From positions 1 through 64,000 of the forward strand of contig NZ_JAGSOH010000024.1 of NCBI RefSeq assembly GCF_018139625.1: DNA of 64,000 bases, given 5' to 3'. Origin of the DNA: Actinospica acidithermotolerans. Its GTDB lineage: Bacteria > Actinomycetota > Actinomycetes > Streptomycetales > Catenulisporaceae. The translations under genes and the position numbers were made by a program. The notes beneath the pieces were generated by a model. It searched no databases. It was not told the DNA's origin and saw only the letters and a program-made list of their open reading frames with translations. Positions 24,483-31,395 of the stretch are shown here, in pieces. How positions within the stretch are numbered: position 1 is the first letter of the stretch; each line of letters opens with the position of its first letter.

Positions 24483-25334
24483 ATGCCAGTGGAATTGGAC
24501 GGGCCCGAGTGGGAAGTCGTCGTCGGCAGGCTGCGGACCGGCGGCTGCGTGTTCGCGGAGGACGAGGCGCGCCTGCTGCTCGCGGAGGCGGACGACCGTG
24601 CCGCGCTCGACGCGATGATCACGCGCCGGGTCGAGGGCTCGCCGCTGGAACTCGTCCTCGGCTGGGCCGACTTCGGCGGCGTGCGGATCGCGGTCGAGCC
24701 CGGGGTGTTCGTGCCACGGCAACGGACGCGGTTCCTTGCGTACCTCGCGTCCGGCTTCCTCGCACCCGGAGAGGCCGTCGTGGACCTGTGCTGCGGTGCC
24801 GGACCGATCGGCGCCTCGCTGCTGGAGGCGATGCGGCAGCGCGGCGACGGCCGGATCGAACTGCACGCCGCGGACATCGACGAGGCGGCCGTCCGCTGCG
24901 CCCGCAAGAACCTCGCGACGGCGATCGAGTCGGGCGACGCCTTCGTCTACCAGGGCGACCTCGACGCACCGCTCCCGGCGAGGCTCACCGGCAAAGTCAG
25001 CATCCTGACGGCCAACGTACCGTACGTCCCCACCACCGAGATCCAACTGCTCCCGTCCGAGGCGCGCGACTACGAGCCCTTGAACGCGCTCGACGGCGGC
25101 CCGGACGGCCTGGACCTCCTCCGCCGCGTGGCGACAGAGGCCGCCCCCCGCTGGCTCCGGCCCGACGGCCGGCTGCTGATCGAGGTCAGCGACCGCCAGC
25201 AGGACGCCGCCATCGCCGCCTTCCGCGCCGCCGGACTCGAGCCGAGCGTGCACGAGTCGGCGGACTACGCCTCGACCGTGTTGATCGGTCGCTTCGTCGG
25301 CGGCCGGTTCAGATCCAGCCTTCGAGCGCGGTGA
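24483..25334 (+). CDS. PrmC-like N5-glutamine methyltransferase paralogue
   Basis: A 283-residue class I SAM methyltransferase. The PrmC-type N-domain (SPLELVLGWADFGGVRIAV, FVPRQRTRFL) precedes motif I VVDLCCGAGPIGASLL (~99-114). The catalytic NPPY of PrmC/HemK is replaced by ANVPYVPT (~176-183), as in the PrmC-related family TIGR03704, so the target may not be the release-factor Gln. Its last codons lie inside a 72-bp perfect direct repeat shared with the end of the neighbouring hydrolase. Confidence 0.86.
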   Translation: MPVELDGPEWEVVVGRLRTGGCVFAEDEARLLLAEADDRAALDAMITRRVEGSPLELVLGWADFGGVRIAVEPGVFVPRQRTRFLAYLASGFLAPGEAVVDLCCGAGPIGASLLEAMRQRGDGRIELHAADIDEAAVRCARKNLATAIESGDAFVYQGDLDAPLPARLTGKVSILTANVPYVPTTEIQLLPSEARDYEPLNALDGGPDGLDLLRRVATEAAPRWLRPDGRLLIEVSDRQQDAAIAAFRAAGLEPSVHESADYASTVLIGRFVGGRFRSSLRAR

Positions 25335-25427
25335 GCAGGGCGACGTAGTCGAGTACGGCGGACTACGCCTCGACCGTGTTGATCGGTCGCTTCGTCGGCG
25401 GCCGGTTCAGATCCAGCCTTCGAGCGC
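25258..25427. repeat. 72-bp perfect direct repeat at the junction of two convergent genes
   Basis: 25258-25329 and 25356-25427 are identical (offset 98 bp). The first copy contains the methyltransferase 3' end; both copies contain, on the minus strand, the last codons ALEGWI-stop of an alpha/beta hydrolase. Between them, 25330-25355 decodes on the minus strand as a diverged hydrolase tail (about DYVALLT before ALEGWI). This looks like a tandem-duplication or recombination scar. Confidence 0.85.
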
Positions 25428-26159
25428 CGTCATGAAGCCCTCGAAGTCGTCGCGGTGAATGGAGTGGCCGGCACCAGGCACGGTGCGGATCTCGAAGCCG
25501 CGCTCGCGGAGCGTCTCAGCGTCCTGCGTGTCGAGCATCTGGCTGGCCGCGGCGAGCATGATGAGGGAGGGCACGTCGGGGCGCAGCGGTAGTCCACTGC
25601 CTCCGCCCGCGGTCTCGGCTTCCTCGTCCGGCGCCGAGTGCGCGTGGCTCGACAGGTCCAGCGCCGTCCGCCGGTCCCAGGCGGCGAACGTGGCTAGTTC
25701 GAGTTCGATGGTCTCGGCATCCCAGCGCGGGGCCATCATGGCGATCGAGTCGTACGTCGCGGTGTCGGCGAACTCGACGAACACCGCCGGATCGAACCCG
25801 TCGTCCCGCCGCGCTATGCGCCAGGCGGGATCGACGTACACCGCGCGCCCGGCCCGCAGCCCCGCCTCGACCGCGTCGAGCACCGCGAGCCCGCCGAGCG
25901 AGTGGCCGATCGCCACCTCGACGCCGGTCAGGCCCAGAGCCTCGACCGTCTCTACGATGTCCGTTCCGTATCCCGCTGCCGGATACGCGTCCGACCGATC
26001 CGATGCGCCGTGGCCGCGCAGGTCGACGCCGATGACGCGGTAGCCGTGCCCGGCCAGCGCCGGGCCGACCCGGTGCCACGTGCGTGAGTCGGACATGATG
26101 CCGTGGACGAGCAGCGCCGCGCGTTCGCCCGCGCCCCACTCCCTGGTGTTGAGCTTCAT
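25407..26159 (-). CDS. Alpha/beta hydrolase
   Basis: A 250-residue esterase/hydrolase. The oxyanion HG is in LLVHGIMSDSRTWHRVG (~17-33), the nucleophile elbow in IGHSLGGLAV (Ser ~87), and the catalytic His in PGAGHSIHRDD near residue 235. Arg/His-rich loops match the general AB_hydrolase_1 family; the substrate is unknown. Its 3' end lies in the 72-bp direct repeat. The gene ends convergent to the methyltransferase. Confidence 0.88.
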   Translation of the reverse strand: MKLNTREWGAGERAALLVHGIMSDSRTWHRVGPALAGHGYRVIGVDLRGHGASDRSDAYPAAGYGTDIVETVEALGLTGVEVAIGHSLGGLAVLDAVEAGLRAGRAVYVDPAWRIARRDDGFDPAVFVEFADTATYDSIAMMAPRWDAETIELELATFAAWDRRTALDLSSHAHSAPDEEAETAGGGSGLPLRPDVPSLIMLAAASQMLDTQDAETLRERGFEIRTVPGAGHSIHRDDFEGFMTALEGWI

Positions 26160-26257
26160 GCCTTGGAAGGTACACGTCCGGACGATGGCTATTGCGGGAC
26201 TTACGAGGTAACGTTAGTACCGGTGTAATCATGTAATCGAGCGTCGGGAGCATGCTC

Positions 26258-26833
26258 ATGAACAAGGGAATGGGACCGGGTCGCGGCCGCTGGGGCGGCG
26301 CCGCTCAGCAGAACCCCGAGCCGCTGTCCGCCGAGCAGGCCACGGCCTGGTTCGCGGGGCGGCTGCCGGACGGCTGGTTCACCGCGTCGCCCGAGGTCAC
26401 CGTGGATCGCGAGGAGATTCTCGTCGTCGGCACGCTGCCGGACCTCACCGACGAGTTCACCGACGCTGCCGCGCGGGCGGCCGCGCACGCCGGCCGGATC
26501 AGCCGTTTCCGCGAGCAGACGCGGGACGAGCGGATCGAGATCGCCCGGCAGGCGGAGCACCGGTTCGGCCGCAAGGTCGCCTGGGGCGCGACGCTCGGCG
26601 AGACGACCGAGCTCTTCACGGTGCTTTCGGTGCCGGTGATGACGCGGCTGCGGCAGCCCGAGCGCATCGTGCTGGACACGCTCGTGGCCGCGGGCGTCGC
26701 GCGCTCCCGGTCGGAGGCGCTGGCCTGGGCGGTGCGGCTGGTCGGCCAGCACGCGGACGGCTGGCTCGGCGAACTGCGCGAGGCGATGACCCGCGTGGAG
26801 GACCTGCGGAACCAGGGCCCGGATCTGGACTGA
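26258..26833 (+). CDS. Conserved actinobacterial protein with possible ribbon-helix-helix C-terminus
   Basis: A 191-residue protein starting MNKGMGPGRGRWGG. Segments TDEFTDAAARAAAHAGRISRFREQTRDERIEIA and FGRKVAWGATLGETTELFT are conserved-looking but unnamed to me. The C-terminal part (VLDTLVAAGVARSRSEALAWAVRLVG) resembles an RHH DNA-binding fold. The ATG at 26258 has GGGAG at 7-nt spacing; 26252 is too close to it. The upstream region 26207-26240 is AT-rich and contains the 8-bp palindrome TAACGTTA, a possible promoter/operator. Confidence 0.72.
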   Translation: MNKGMGPGRGRWGGAAQQNPEPLSAEQATAWFAGRLPDGWFTASPEVTVDREEILVVGTLPDLTDEFTDAAARAAAHAGRISRFREQTRDERIEIARQAEHRFGRKVAWGATLGETTELFTVLSVPVMTRLRQPERIVLDTLVAAGVARSRSEALAWAVRLVGQHADGWLGELREAMTRVEDLRNQGPDLD

Positions 26834-26836
26834 GCC

Positions 26837-27111
26837 GGGGTGAATGACCTGCGGCCGCGTGGTCTGCTCAGCCGACTGACTCGGGTTGAGTGCTCGGCGG
26901 CCGTGGGCGCTGCTCAGCCGTCCGCGTCGGGGTGAATAACCTGCCGGCGCGTGGTCTGCTCAGCCGACTGACTCGGGTGAATGCTTTGCGGGCCTGTGGT
27001 CTGCTCAGCCGTCCGAGTCGGGGTGAATAACCTGCCGGCGTTTGGTCTGCTTAGCCAACTGGGCCGAGGTGAATGTCCTGCGGGCGTGGGCTCTGCTCAG
27101 CCGTTCAGCGG
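26837..27111. repeat. Six-copy ~46-bp tandem repeat
   Basis: Six imperfect copies of a 43-47-bp unit of the type GGGGTGAATAACCTGC(CGGCG)TGGTCTGCTCAGCCG(ACTGACTC) fill the gap between the hypothetical gene and the thioesterase. The core CTGCTCAGCCG recurs in nearly every unit. Copies 1/3 and 2/4 are closest to each other, suggesting expansion of a dimer. Confidence 0.85.
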
Positions 27112-27145
27112 GAGGACCATCAGCTCAGCAGGAGGACCATCAGCG
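27106..27145. repeat. 20-bp tandem duplication at the thioesterase 3' end
   Basis: 27106-27125 and 27126-27145 share CAGC(G/A)GGAGGACCATCAGC. The inner copy encodes the thioesterase C-terminus and the outer copy follows its stop, so the present tail (LMVLLLS) probably replaced an older LMVLPLNG-type end by duplication. Confidence 0.75.
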
Positions 27146-27584
27146 AGGAGGTGGCGGTGGCGATGAGCTTGCCGGACTCGTCGGTGAGCGTCGCCTCCGC
27201 CGTGCGGACCTTGCGGCCGCGGTGGACGACCTTGCCCTCGGCGCGCAGTTCGCCGCCGTCGATGTAGCCGGGTCTGATGTAGCGGACCGAGATGTCCAGC
27301 GAGGTGTAGGCCTGGTTGGCGGGCAGCGTCGTGTGCACGGCGCAGCCCATCGCCGAGTCGAGCAGGGTGGCCGCGATGCCGCCGTGCAGCTGGCCGAGGG
27401 GGTTGGCGAAGTCGGGGCGGGTCTTGCAGGTGAACACGATCCGGCCGTCCTCGACCTCGGGGCACCGGATGTCCAGCAGCGAGGCGAGGCCGGTCGGGTC
27501 CATCGCGCCGTCGCGGTAGAGCTCGAACAGGCGCAGGCCGGTGAGCTGCGACGGCGGCTGGGCGGGTTCCTGCTGGGCGGTCAC
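27120..27584 (-). CDS. PaaI-family acyl-CoA thioesterase
   Basis: A 154-residue hotdog-fold thioesterase. The signature FANPLGQLHGGIAATLLDSAMG (HGG at ~67-69, with the conserved Asp) and IRPGYIDGGELRAEGKVVHRGRKVRTAEA are typical of the PaaI/4HBT group that hydrolyses phenylacetyl- or similar acyl-CoAs. The GTG start at 27584 has GGAGG 5-6 nt upstream. It is divergent from a TetR gene, with TTGAC half-sites between. A 20-bp duplication has altered its last codons. Confidence 0.9.
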   Translation of the reverse strand: MTAQQEPAQPPSQLTGLRLFELYRDGAMDPTGLASLLDIRCPEVEDGRIVFTCKTRPDFANPLGQLHGGIAATLLDSAMGCAVHTTLPANQAYTSLDISVRYIRPGYIDGGELRAEGKVVHRGRKVRTAEATLTDESGKLIATATSSLMVLLLS

Positions 27585-27629
27585 GGCGGTCCTCCGGAGG
27601 CGTCGTCGTATACGTCTGCTGCTGCGAGG

Positions 27630-27671
27630 TTGACGACGTCAAGTTGACAGTGTGAACCTGGCGCGTGTCAA
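27630..27671. promoter_or_regulatory. Cluster of TTGAC half-sites between thioesterase and TetR genes
   Basis: TTGACGACGTCAA (27630-27642) is a perfect palindrome with a 3-bp centre, and TTGACA (27644-27649) with TGTCAA (27666-27671) forms a second, spaced inverted repeat. The cluster lies between divergent genes and is the expected place for autoregulation by the TetR protein; TTGACA may also act as a -35. Confidence 0.5.
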
Positions 27672-27680
27672 CATGGCGGG

Positions 27681-28400
27681 ATGAGCGGTACTGAGCGCGC
27701 GGTGCGGGCGCGCACGCGGGCGCGCCCCGGCGAAGGGCAGCTGCTGCGCGAGGAGATCCTGCTCGCGGCGCAGACGCTGCTCGACGAGGCCGGGGACGAG
27801 TCCGCGCTGACTCTGCGCGCGGTCGCGACGCGCACGGGTGTGAGCACCCCGGCCGTCTACCGGCACTTCGCCGACAAGAGCGCCCTGATCGCCGCCGTCT
27901 GCATGCGCGTGTGGGAGACGCTCGGCGCCGTCGTGCGCGAGGCGATCGAGGCGGCGGCCGACGACCCTTTCCAGGGGCTACGGCACGGCGCCGTGGCATA
28001 CATGCGGTTCGGTCTGCAGCATCCGGTGCAATACCGGCTGCTGATGATGGGGGCGCCGCGCCCCGGCGAGCCCGGGCCGCAGCAGGAGGCTGCGATGGCT
28101 TGCCTGCGGTACCTCACCGAGGCCGTCGAACCGTGCGTCGCCGCGGGGGTGCTGCGCGGCGACCCGCAGCAGATCGCGTTGCGCGCGCTGGCCACCGTGC
28201 ACGGCTGCACCGCTCTGGTGATCGCGCACCCGTACTTCCCGTGGCCGCAGGACCCCGACGACTTCCTGGACGCTGCCGCGCGCACGTCGGGCCTTGGGAC
28301 CGCGGCTCTCGGCTGGCTCGAGAGCGAGCCGCGTGAGGCCGCGCCGACGACCGCGCAGTACGCCGAGGCCTTCCGCGACTGGGCCGCCGCGCTGCGCTAA
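27681..28400 (+). CDS. TetR/AcrR-family regulator
   Basis: A 239-residue regulator. The helix-turn-helix spans ~25-70, with ALTLRAVATRTGVSTPAVYRHFADKSALI. The C-terminal domain contains AYMRFGLQHPVQYRLLMM, the TetR_C 'WHG' pattern. The ATG at 27681 lacks an obvious ribosome-binding site. Divergence from the PaaI thioesterase, with symmetric sites between, suggests that it controls the thioesterase and itself. Confidence 0.88.
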   Translation: MSGTERAVRARTRARPGEGQLLREEILLAAQTLLDEAGDESALTLRAVATRTGVSTPAVYRHFADKSALIAAVCMRVWETLGAVVREAIEAAADDPFQGLRHGAVAYMRFGLQHPVQYRLLMMGAPRPGEPGPQQEAAMACLRYLTEAVEPCVAAGVLRGDPQQIALRALATVHGCTALVIAHPYFPWPQDPDDFLDAAARTSGLGTAALGWLESEPREAAPTTAQYAEAFRDWAAALR

Positions 28401-28560
28401 CCCGCGTCTTCAGCCTATCGCCGGGTTCGCGGCGCCTGCCACGCACGCTCGCGGCGTTGCGAGGACGGTTGCAGACGACGAGTATGCGCCCGCTCCTGCG
28501 CCTTGCGAGCGCGCACGTCAGACGCCGCGGCCTGATCCGACGCTAGCTTGAAGCCGCCGC

Positions 28561-29259
28561 TTAGTTCGAGGGGTCATAGACGATGCCCTGCATGGCCGCG
28601 CGCGTGCTCGGACCGAGGTGCACGACGTACCACTCGCCGCGCCAGGAGATCAGCGAGAAGACCCCGATCGACTCCGCGTGCCCGTTGACCTCGTAGTTCA
28701 GCCTGGTGCCGTAGACGCGGTAGTACGAGCCCTTGTTGTACTCGACGCCCGGCTCGATCCATTCGGCGTTCGACTCGGGCACGTCCATGCTCACGAAGCG
28801 GGCGTCGGCGGCCGGGCCGAGGTGGTCGTGAGCGGCCTGGATGTCCAGGTCGTACCAGGCGATCAGCCGGTTCTGATAGTCGGCGTCGATGTCCCAGATC
28901 GCCTTGACCTGCCGGTAGGCGGTGAGCGGGAAGAAGAACGCGTGAGCGAGCTGCGGCTTGTCCTGGACGATCGCCTGCCAGAGCGAGTACGCGCCGACCT
29001 GGAACTGCGCGTCGCGGTCGCCGGGCAGCACGTTCGTCTGCGGCAGCGTGCCCGGGTCGACGGTCGCGGCGGCGGTCGCGCTCGCGGTGGGGGAGGGCGC
29101 CGCGCTGTGCGGGGCGGCCGGCGTCGGCTTCGCCTGCACCGCCTTGACCTGCCGGCTTCCGGCCGTGCCGCCCTCGGCCGCGGATGTTCCGCATCCGGCG
29201 GCGAGCAGGGCCGCCGCCGTGGCCGCCGCGGCGAGGAACACGTGGGTTCTGCGAGGCAT
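28561..29259 (-). CDS. Secreted lipoprotein of unknown function
   Basis: About 232 residues. Signal peptide MPRRTHVFLAAAATAAALL ends in the lipobox LAAG-C, so the mature protein is lipid-anchored. A Pro/Ala/Ser/Thr stretch (~45-70) precedes a folded domain with many aromatic residues (YSLWQAIVQDKPQLAHAFFFPL, AIWDIDADYQNRL, SYYRVYGTRLNYEVN, GEWYVVHLGP). The layout resembles actinobacterial lipoproteins with an extracytoplasmic NTF2-like or unnamed domain. Start choice is uncertain: ATGs at 29271, 29268 and 29259 share one GGAGG. Confidence 0.78.
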   Translation of the reverse strand: MPRRTHVFLAAAATAAALLAAGCGTSAAEGGTAGSRQVKAVQAKPTPAAPHSAAPSPTASATAAATVDPGTLPQTNVLPGDRDAQFQVGAYSLWQAIVQDKPQLAHAFFFPLTAYRQVKAIWDIDADYQNRLIAWYDLDIQAAHDHLGPAADARFVSMDVPESNAEWIEPGVEYNKGSYYRVYGTRLNYEVNGHAESIGVFSLISWRGEWYVVHLGPSTRAAMQGIVYDPSN

Positions 29260-29412
29260 ACGCGTCATCATCCTCCGTACGGCGGCGGGGTCCGGCTCTC
29301 CCTTCCCAGCACTCTGCGCGCGGGCCCGCCGACCCGCCGCATGACGCTCCGTCAGCGCCGCGAAGCTCACCGGATCGGCGCAAAGACATCCGTTCTACAG
29401 CTATTCATACCT

Positions 29413-29426
29413 ATACATCCGTGTAT
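29413..29426. promoter_or_regulatory. AT-rich divergent promoter region with palindrome
   Basis: ATACATCCGTGTAT has perfect 5-bp arms. The surrounding 29385-29450 is unusually AT-rich for this genome and lies between the divergent lipoprotein and phosphodiester glycosidase genes, so promoters and a regulator site are likely here. The regulator is unknown. Confidence 0.4.
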
Positions 29427-29500
29427 CGTCGTAAATGCCAGATATGATGGCCGGTCAGGGGGCCGGTCGCGCCCGATCCACTGCGCGAGGAATCAAGCTG

Positions 29501-30748
29501 ATGAACCCGGTACCTGAGCCCGATGCGTCCGTCGCCGAGGTCGAGAACGAGGCCGAGGCCCAGACCGCGGAGCGGCGGCCGGACGGCGAGAAACCGCAGG
29601 ATCCGAAGAAGGCTCGGCGCAAACGGCGGCGCAGGTACGTGCTGCGCGGCCTGCTCGCCGTCTTCGTGCTGGTCGTCGGCTACGTCGGCGTCACCCTTCC
29701 GCCGTACCTCACCGCGCCGGGGACCGACCCGTTCGCCGCCCGGGTGGCCGAATGGGCGCGCGATCACCACATGGGCATGCTGGTGACCTGGCTGGAGAAC
29801 GAGACCTACACCGCTCCGGCCACCGGCGGGAAGCTGAACTCCGGTCAGCTCGCGCAGCTCAAGTCGAAGAACCAGGACACCTCGGGCACGCGGGAGAACC
29901 TCAAGCTCGCGCCCGCCGACTCGCCGGCGAACATCACGCCGTTCGCCTCCGGGTCCGTCCCCGGCGAGGGCGTCTTCTCCCCGGCCGTGATCGGCCCGCT
30001 CGGCAACCCGATCGTCGAGACCGCCGCGCTGCGCCCGGACGCCGAGCACACCTCCAACCTGGCGTACGTGGCCTGGCTCAACCAGCACGCGCTCTCGTTC
30101 ACCCTCAATCCCGGCTACGACCAGCCCGGCGGCACCTGGGCCGAGCCCGACTACATCAGCCCGTCCATGCGCGACCGCCTCGTCGCGACCTGGAACGGCG
30201 GCTTCAAGGTCAGCCCGGACGACGCGATGGGCGGCTTCTACGAGGACGGACGCACCGCCGTGCCGCTCGTGGACGGCAAGGCCGCCGAGGTCTTCTACAA
30301 GGACGGCACCCTCAAGATCGGCGCCTGGGGCCGCGACCTGTCGATGACCCCGGACGTGGCCGCCGTGCGCGAGAACCTCAACCTGCTGGTGGACGACGGC
30401 AACGTCACCGTCGGCGAGTACGACGGCTCCGGAGCCGATTGGGGGTACACGATCCGCGGCTGGTACTACATCGCCCGTTCGGGCGTAGGCGTCACCGCGA
30501 AGGGCGACATCGTGTACGTCGGCGGCACCGAGCTCTCCGTCTACACGCTCGCCAAGCTGCTCAAGGCGGCCGGCGCGGTCTACGGGATGGAGCTCGACAT
30601 CAACCCGGACTGGACGTCGTTCATGACCTATGACGGCCTGCGGAATCCGCAGAACCTCACCGCCACCAAGCTCTGGGACTTCAACCCGCCCGCGGACCGC
30701 TACTTCTCGCCCTCCGACCGGGACTTCGTCAGCGTGCACGCGCGCTGA
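29501..30748 (+). CDS. Phosphodiester glycosidase (NAGPA/DUF2233) family protein, membrane-anchored
   Basis: A 415-residue protein. An acidic cytosolic N-terminus and a KKARRKRRRR stretch precede one membrane segment (~50-72), leaving the rest outside. The large C-terminal domain contains ATWNGGFKVSPDDAMGGFYEDG, VVSP-like LNLLVDDGNVT, ARSGVGVTAKGDIVYVGG and a late MELDINPDW, the pattern of phosphodiester glycosidase domains (NAGPA; e.g. removal of GlcNAc from phosphodiesters, or cell-wall polymers). The start at 29501 was chosen over 29435 because GAGGAA lies upstream. The envelope substrate is inferred. Confidence 0.83.
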   Translation: MNPVPEPDASVAEVENEAEAQTAERRPDGEKPQDPKKARRKRRRRYVLRGLLAVFVLVVGYVGVTLPPYLTAPGTDPFAARVAEWARDHHMGMLVTWLENETYTAPATGGKLNSGQLAQLKSKNQDTSGTRENLKLAPADSPANITPFASGSVPGEGVFSPAVIGPLGNPIVETAALRPDAEHTSNLAYVAWLNQHALSFTLNPGYDQPGGTWAEPDYISPSMRDRLVATWNGGFKVSPDDAMGGFYEDGRTAVPLVDGKAAEVFYKDGTLKIGAWGRDLSMTPDVAAVRENLNLLVDDGNVTVGEYDGSGADWGYTIRGWYYIARSGVGVTAKGDIVYVGGTELSVYTLAKLLKAAGAVYGMELDINPDWTSFMTYDGLRNPQNLTATKLWDFNPPADRYFSPSDRDFVSVHAR

Positions 30749-30801
30749 GCCCGCGTCTTCGACGGGTCCCGTGGCCGGCCGGGCGATGGCGGCGGCCTGC
30801 C

Positions 30802-31197
30802 TCAGGAAGTCACCCGCACGACGGTCACGGGGCCGGCCGCGCACTTGGCCGCGGCCTGCGAGAGCGGGCCGCCCACGACGCCGATCGGGGCGCCGCTCTG
30901 CTGGATCATCGTGACGGCGGCGAGGAAGTCCTGCCAGGACTCGGTGGCCGCGGCGAACCGCACCACGCAGGCCGCCTCCGCCGGCGTGTTGTTGATCGGC
31001 GAGCCCGCCAGCGCGATCTCGCCCGCGTTCTTCTGGGCGCCGCTCCAGTTCCCCGCGGTGTTCGGGGCGTTGCTCGCGGTGCTGCCGGATGTGGGCGGGG
31101 TGGTGGTCGTGCAGCTCGCGAGGGCGGCGCACAGGCCGGATGCTGCGGCGGCGAGTGCGAGCCGGCGACGCCAGGGCCCGCTAGTCGAGAGATCCAT
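30802..31197 (-). CDS. Small secreted lipoprotein
   Basis: 131 residues: MDLSTSGPWRRRLALAAA leader with lipobox LAS-C (~residue 29), then a Thr/Ser/Pro/Asn-rich segment and a small domain with two further Cys (EAACVVRF, AAKCAAG) that could form a disulfide. No family is recognised. It is divergent from the thioredoxin-reductase-like gene. Very long frames around it are shadows of that gene. Confidence 0.72.
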   Translation of the reverse strand: MDLSTSGPWRRRLALAAAASGLCAALASCTTTTPPTSGSTASNAPNTAGNWSGAQKNAGEIALAGSPINNTPAEAACVVRFAAATESWQDFLAAVTMIQQSGAPIGVVGGPLSQAAAKCAAGPVTVVRVTS

Positions 31198-31395
31198 ACA
31201 TCGAGCATCCGACGGGACGGGCCCGCGCGCGCAGCGCAGTAGCCAGTTCGGGGCATCGCGGCGCGTGCGGCCGCCGGCGGGCCGGGTGCCGCCGGCCCGG
31301 GCCCCGTTGGCCCGAACGGTCGGATCACCGCGCGGATATCCGTACCTTTCCTTACATTGGGACTTGCCCGGACCCACGACGAGAGAGGCAGCGCG

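Noticed and set aside
26837..27111. CRISPR array
   Set aside because: Units are contiguous and diverged throughout, with no constant repeat plus unique spacer pattern and no cas genes.
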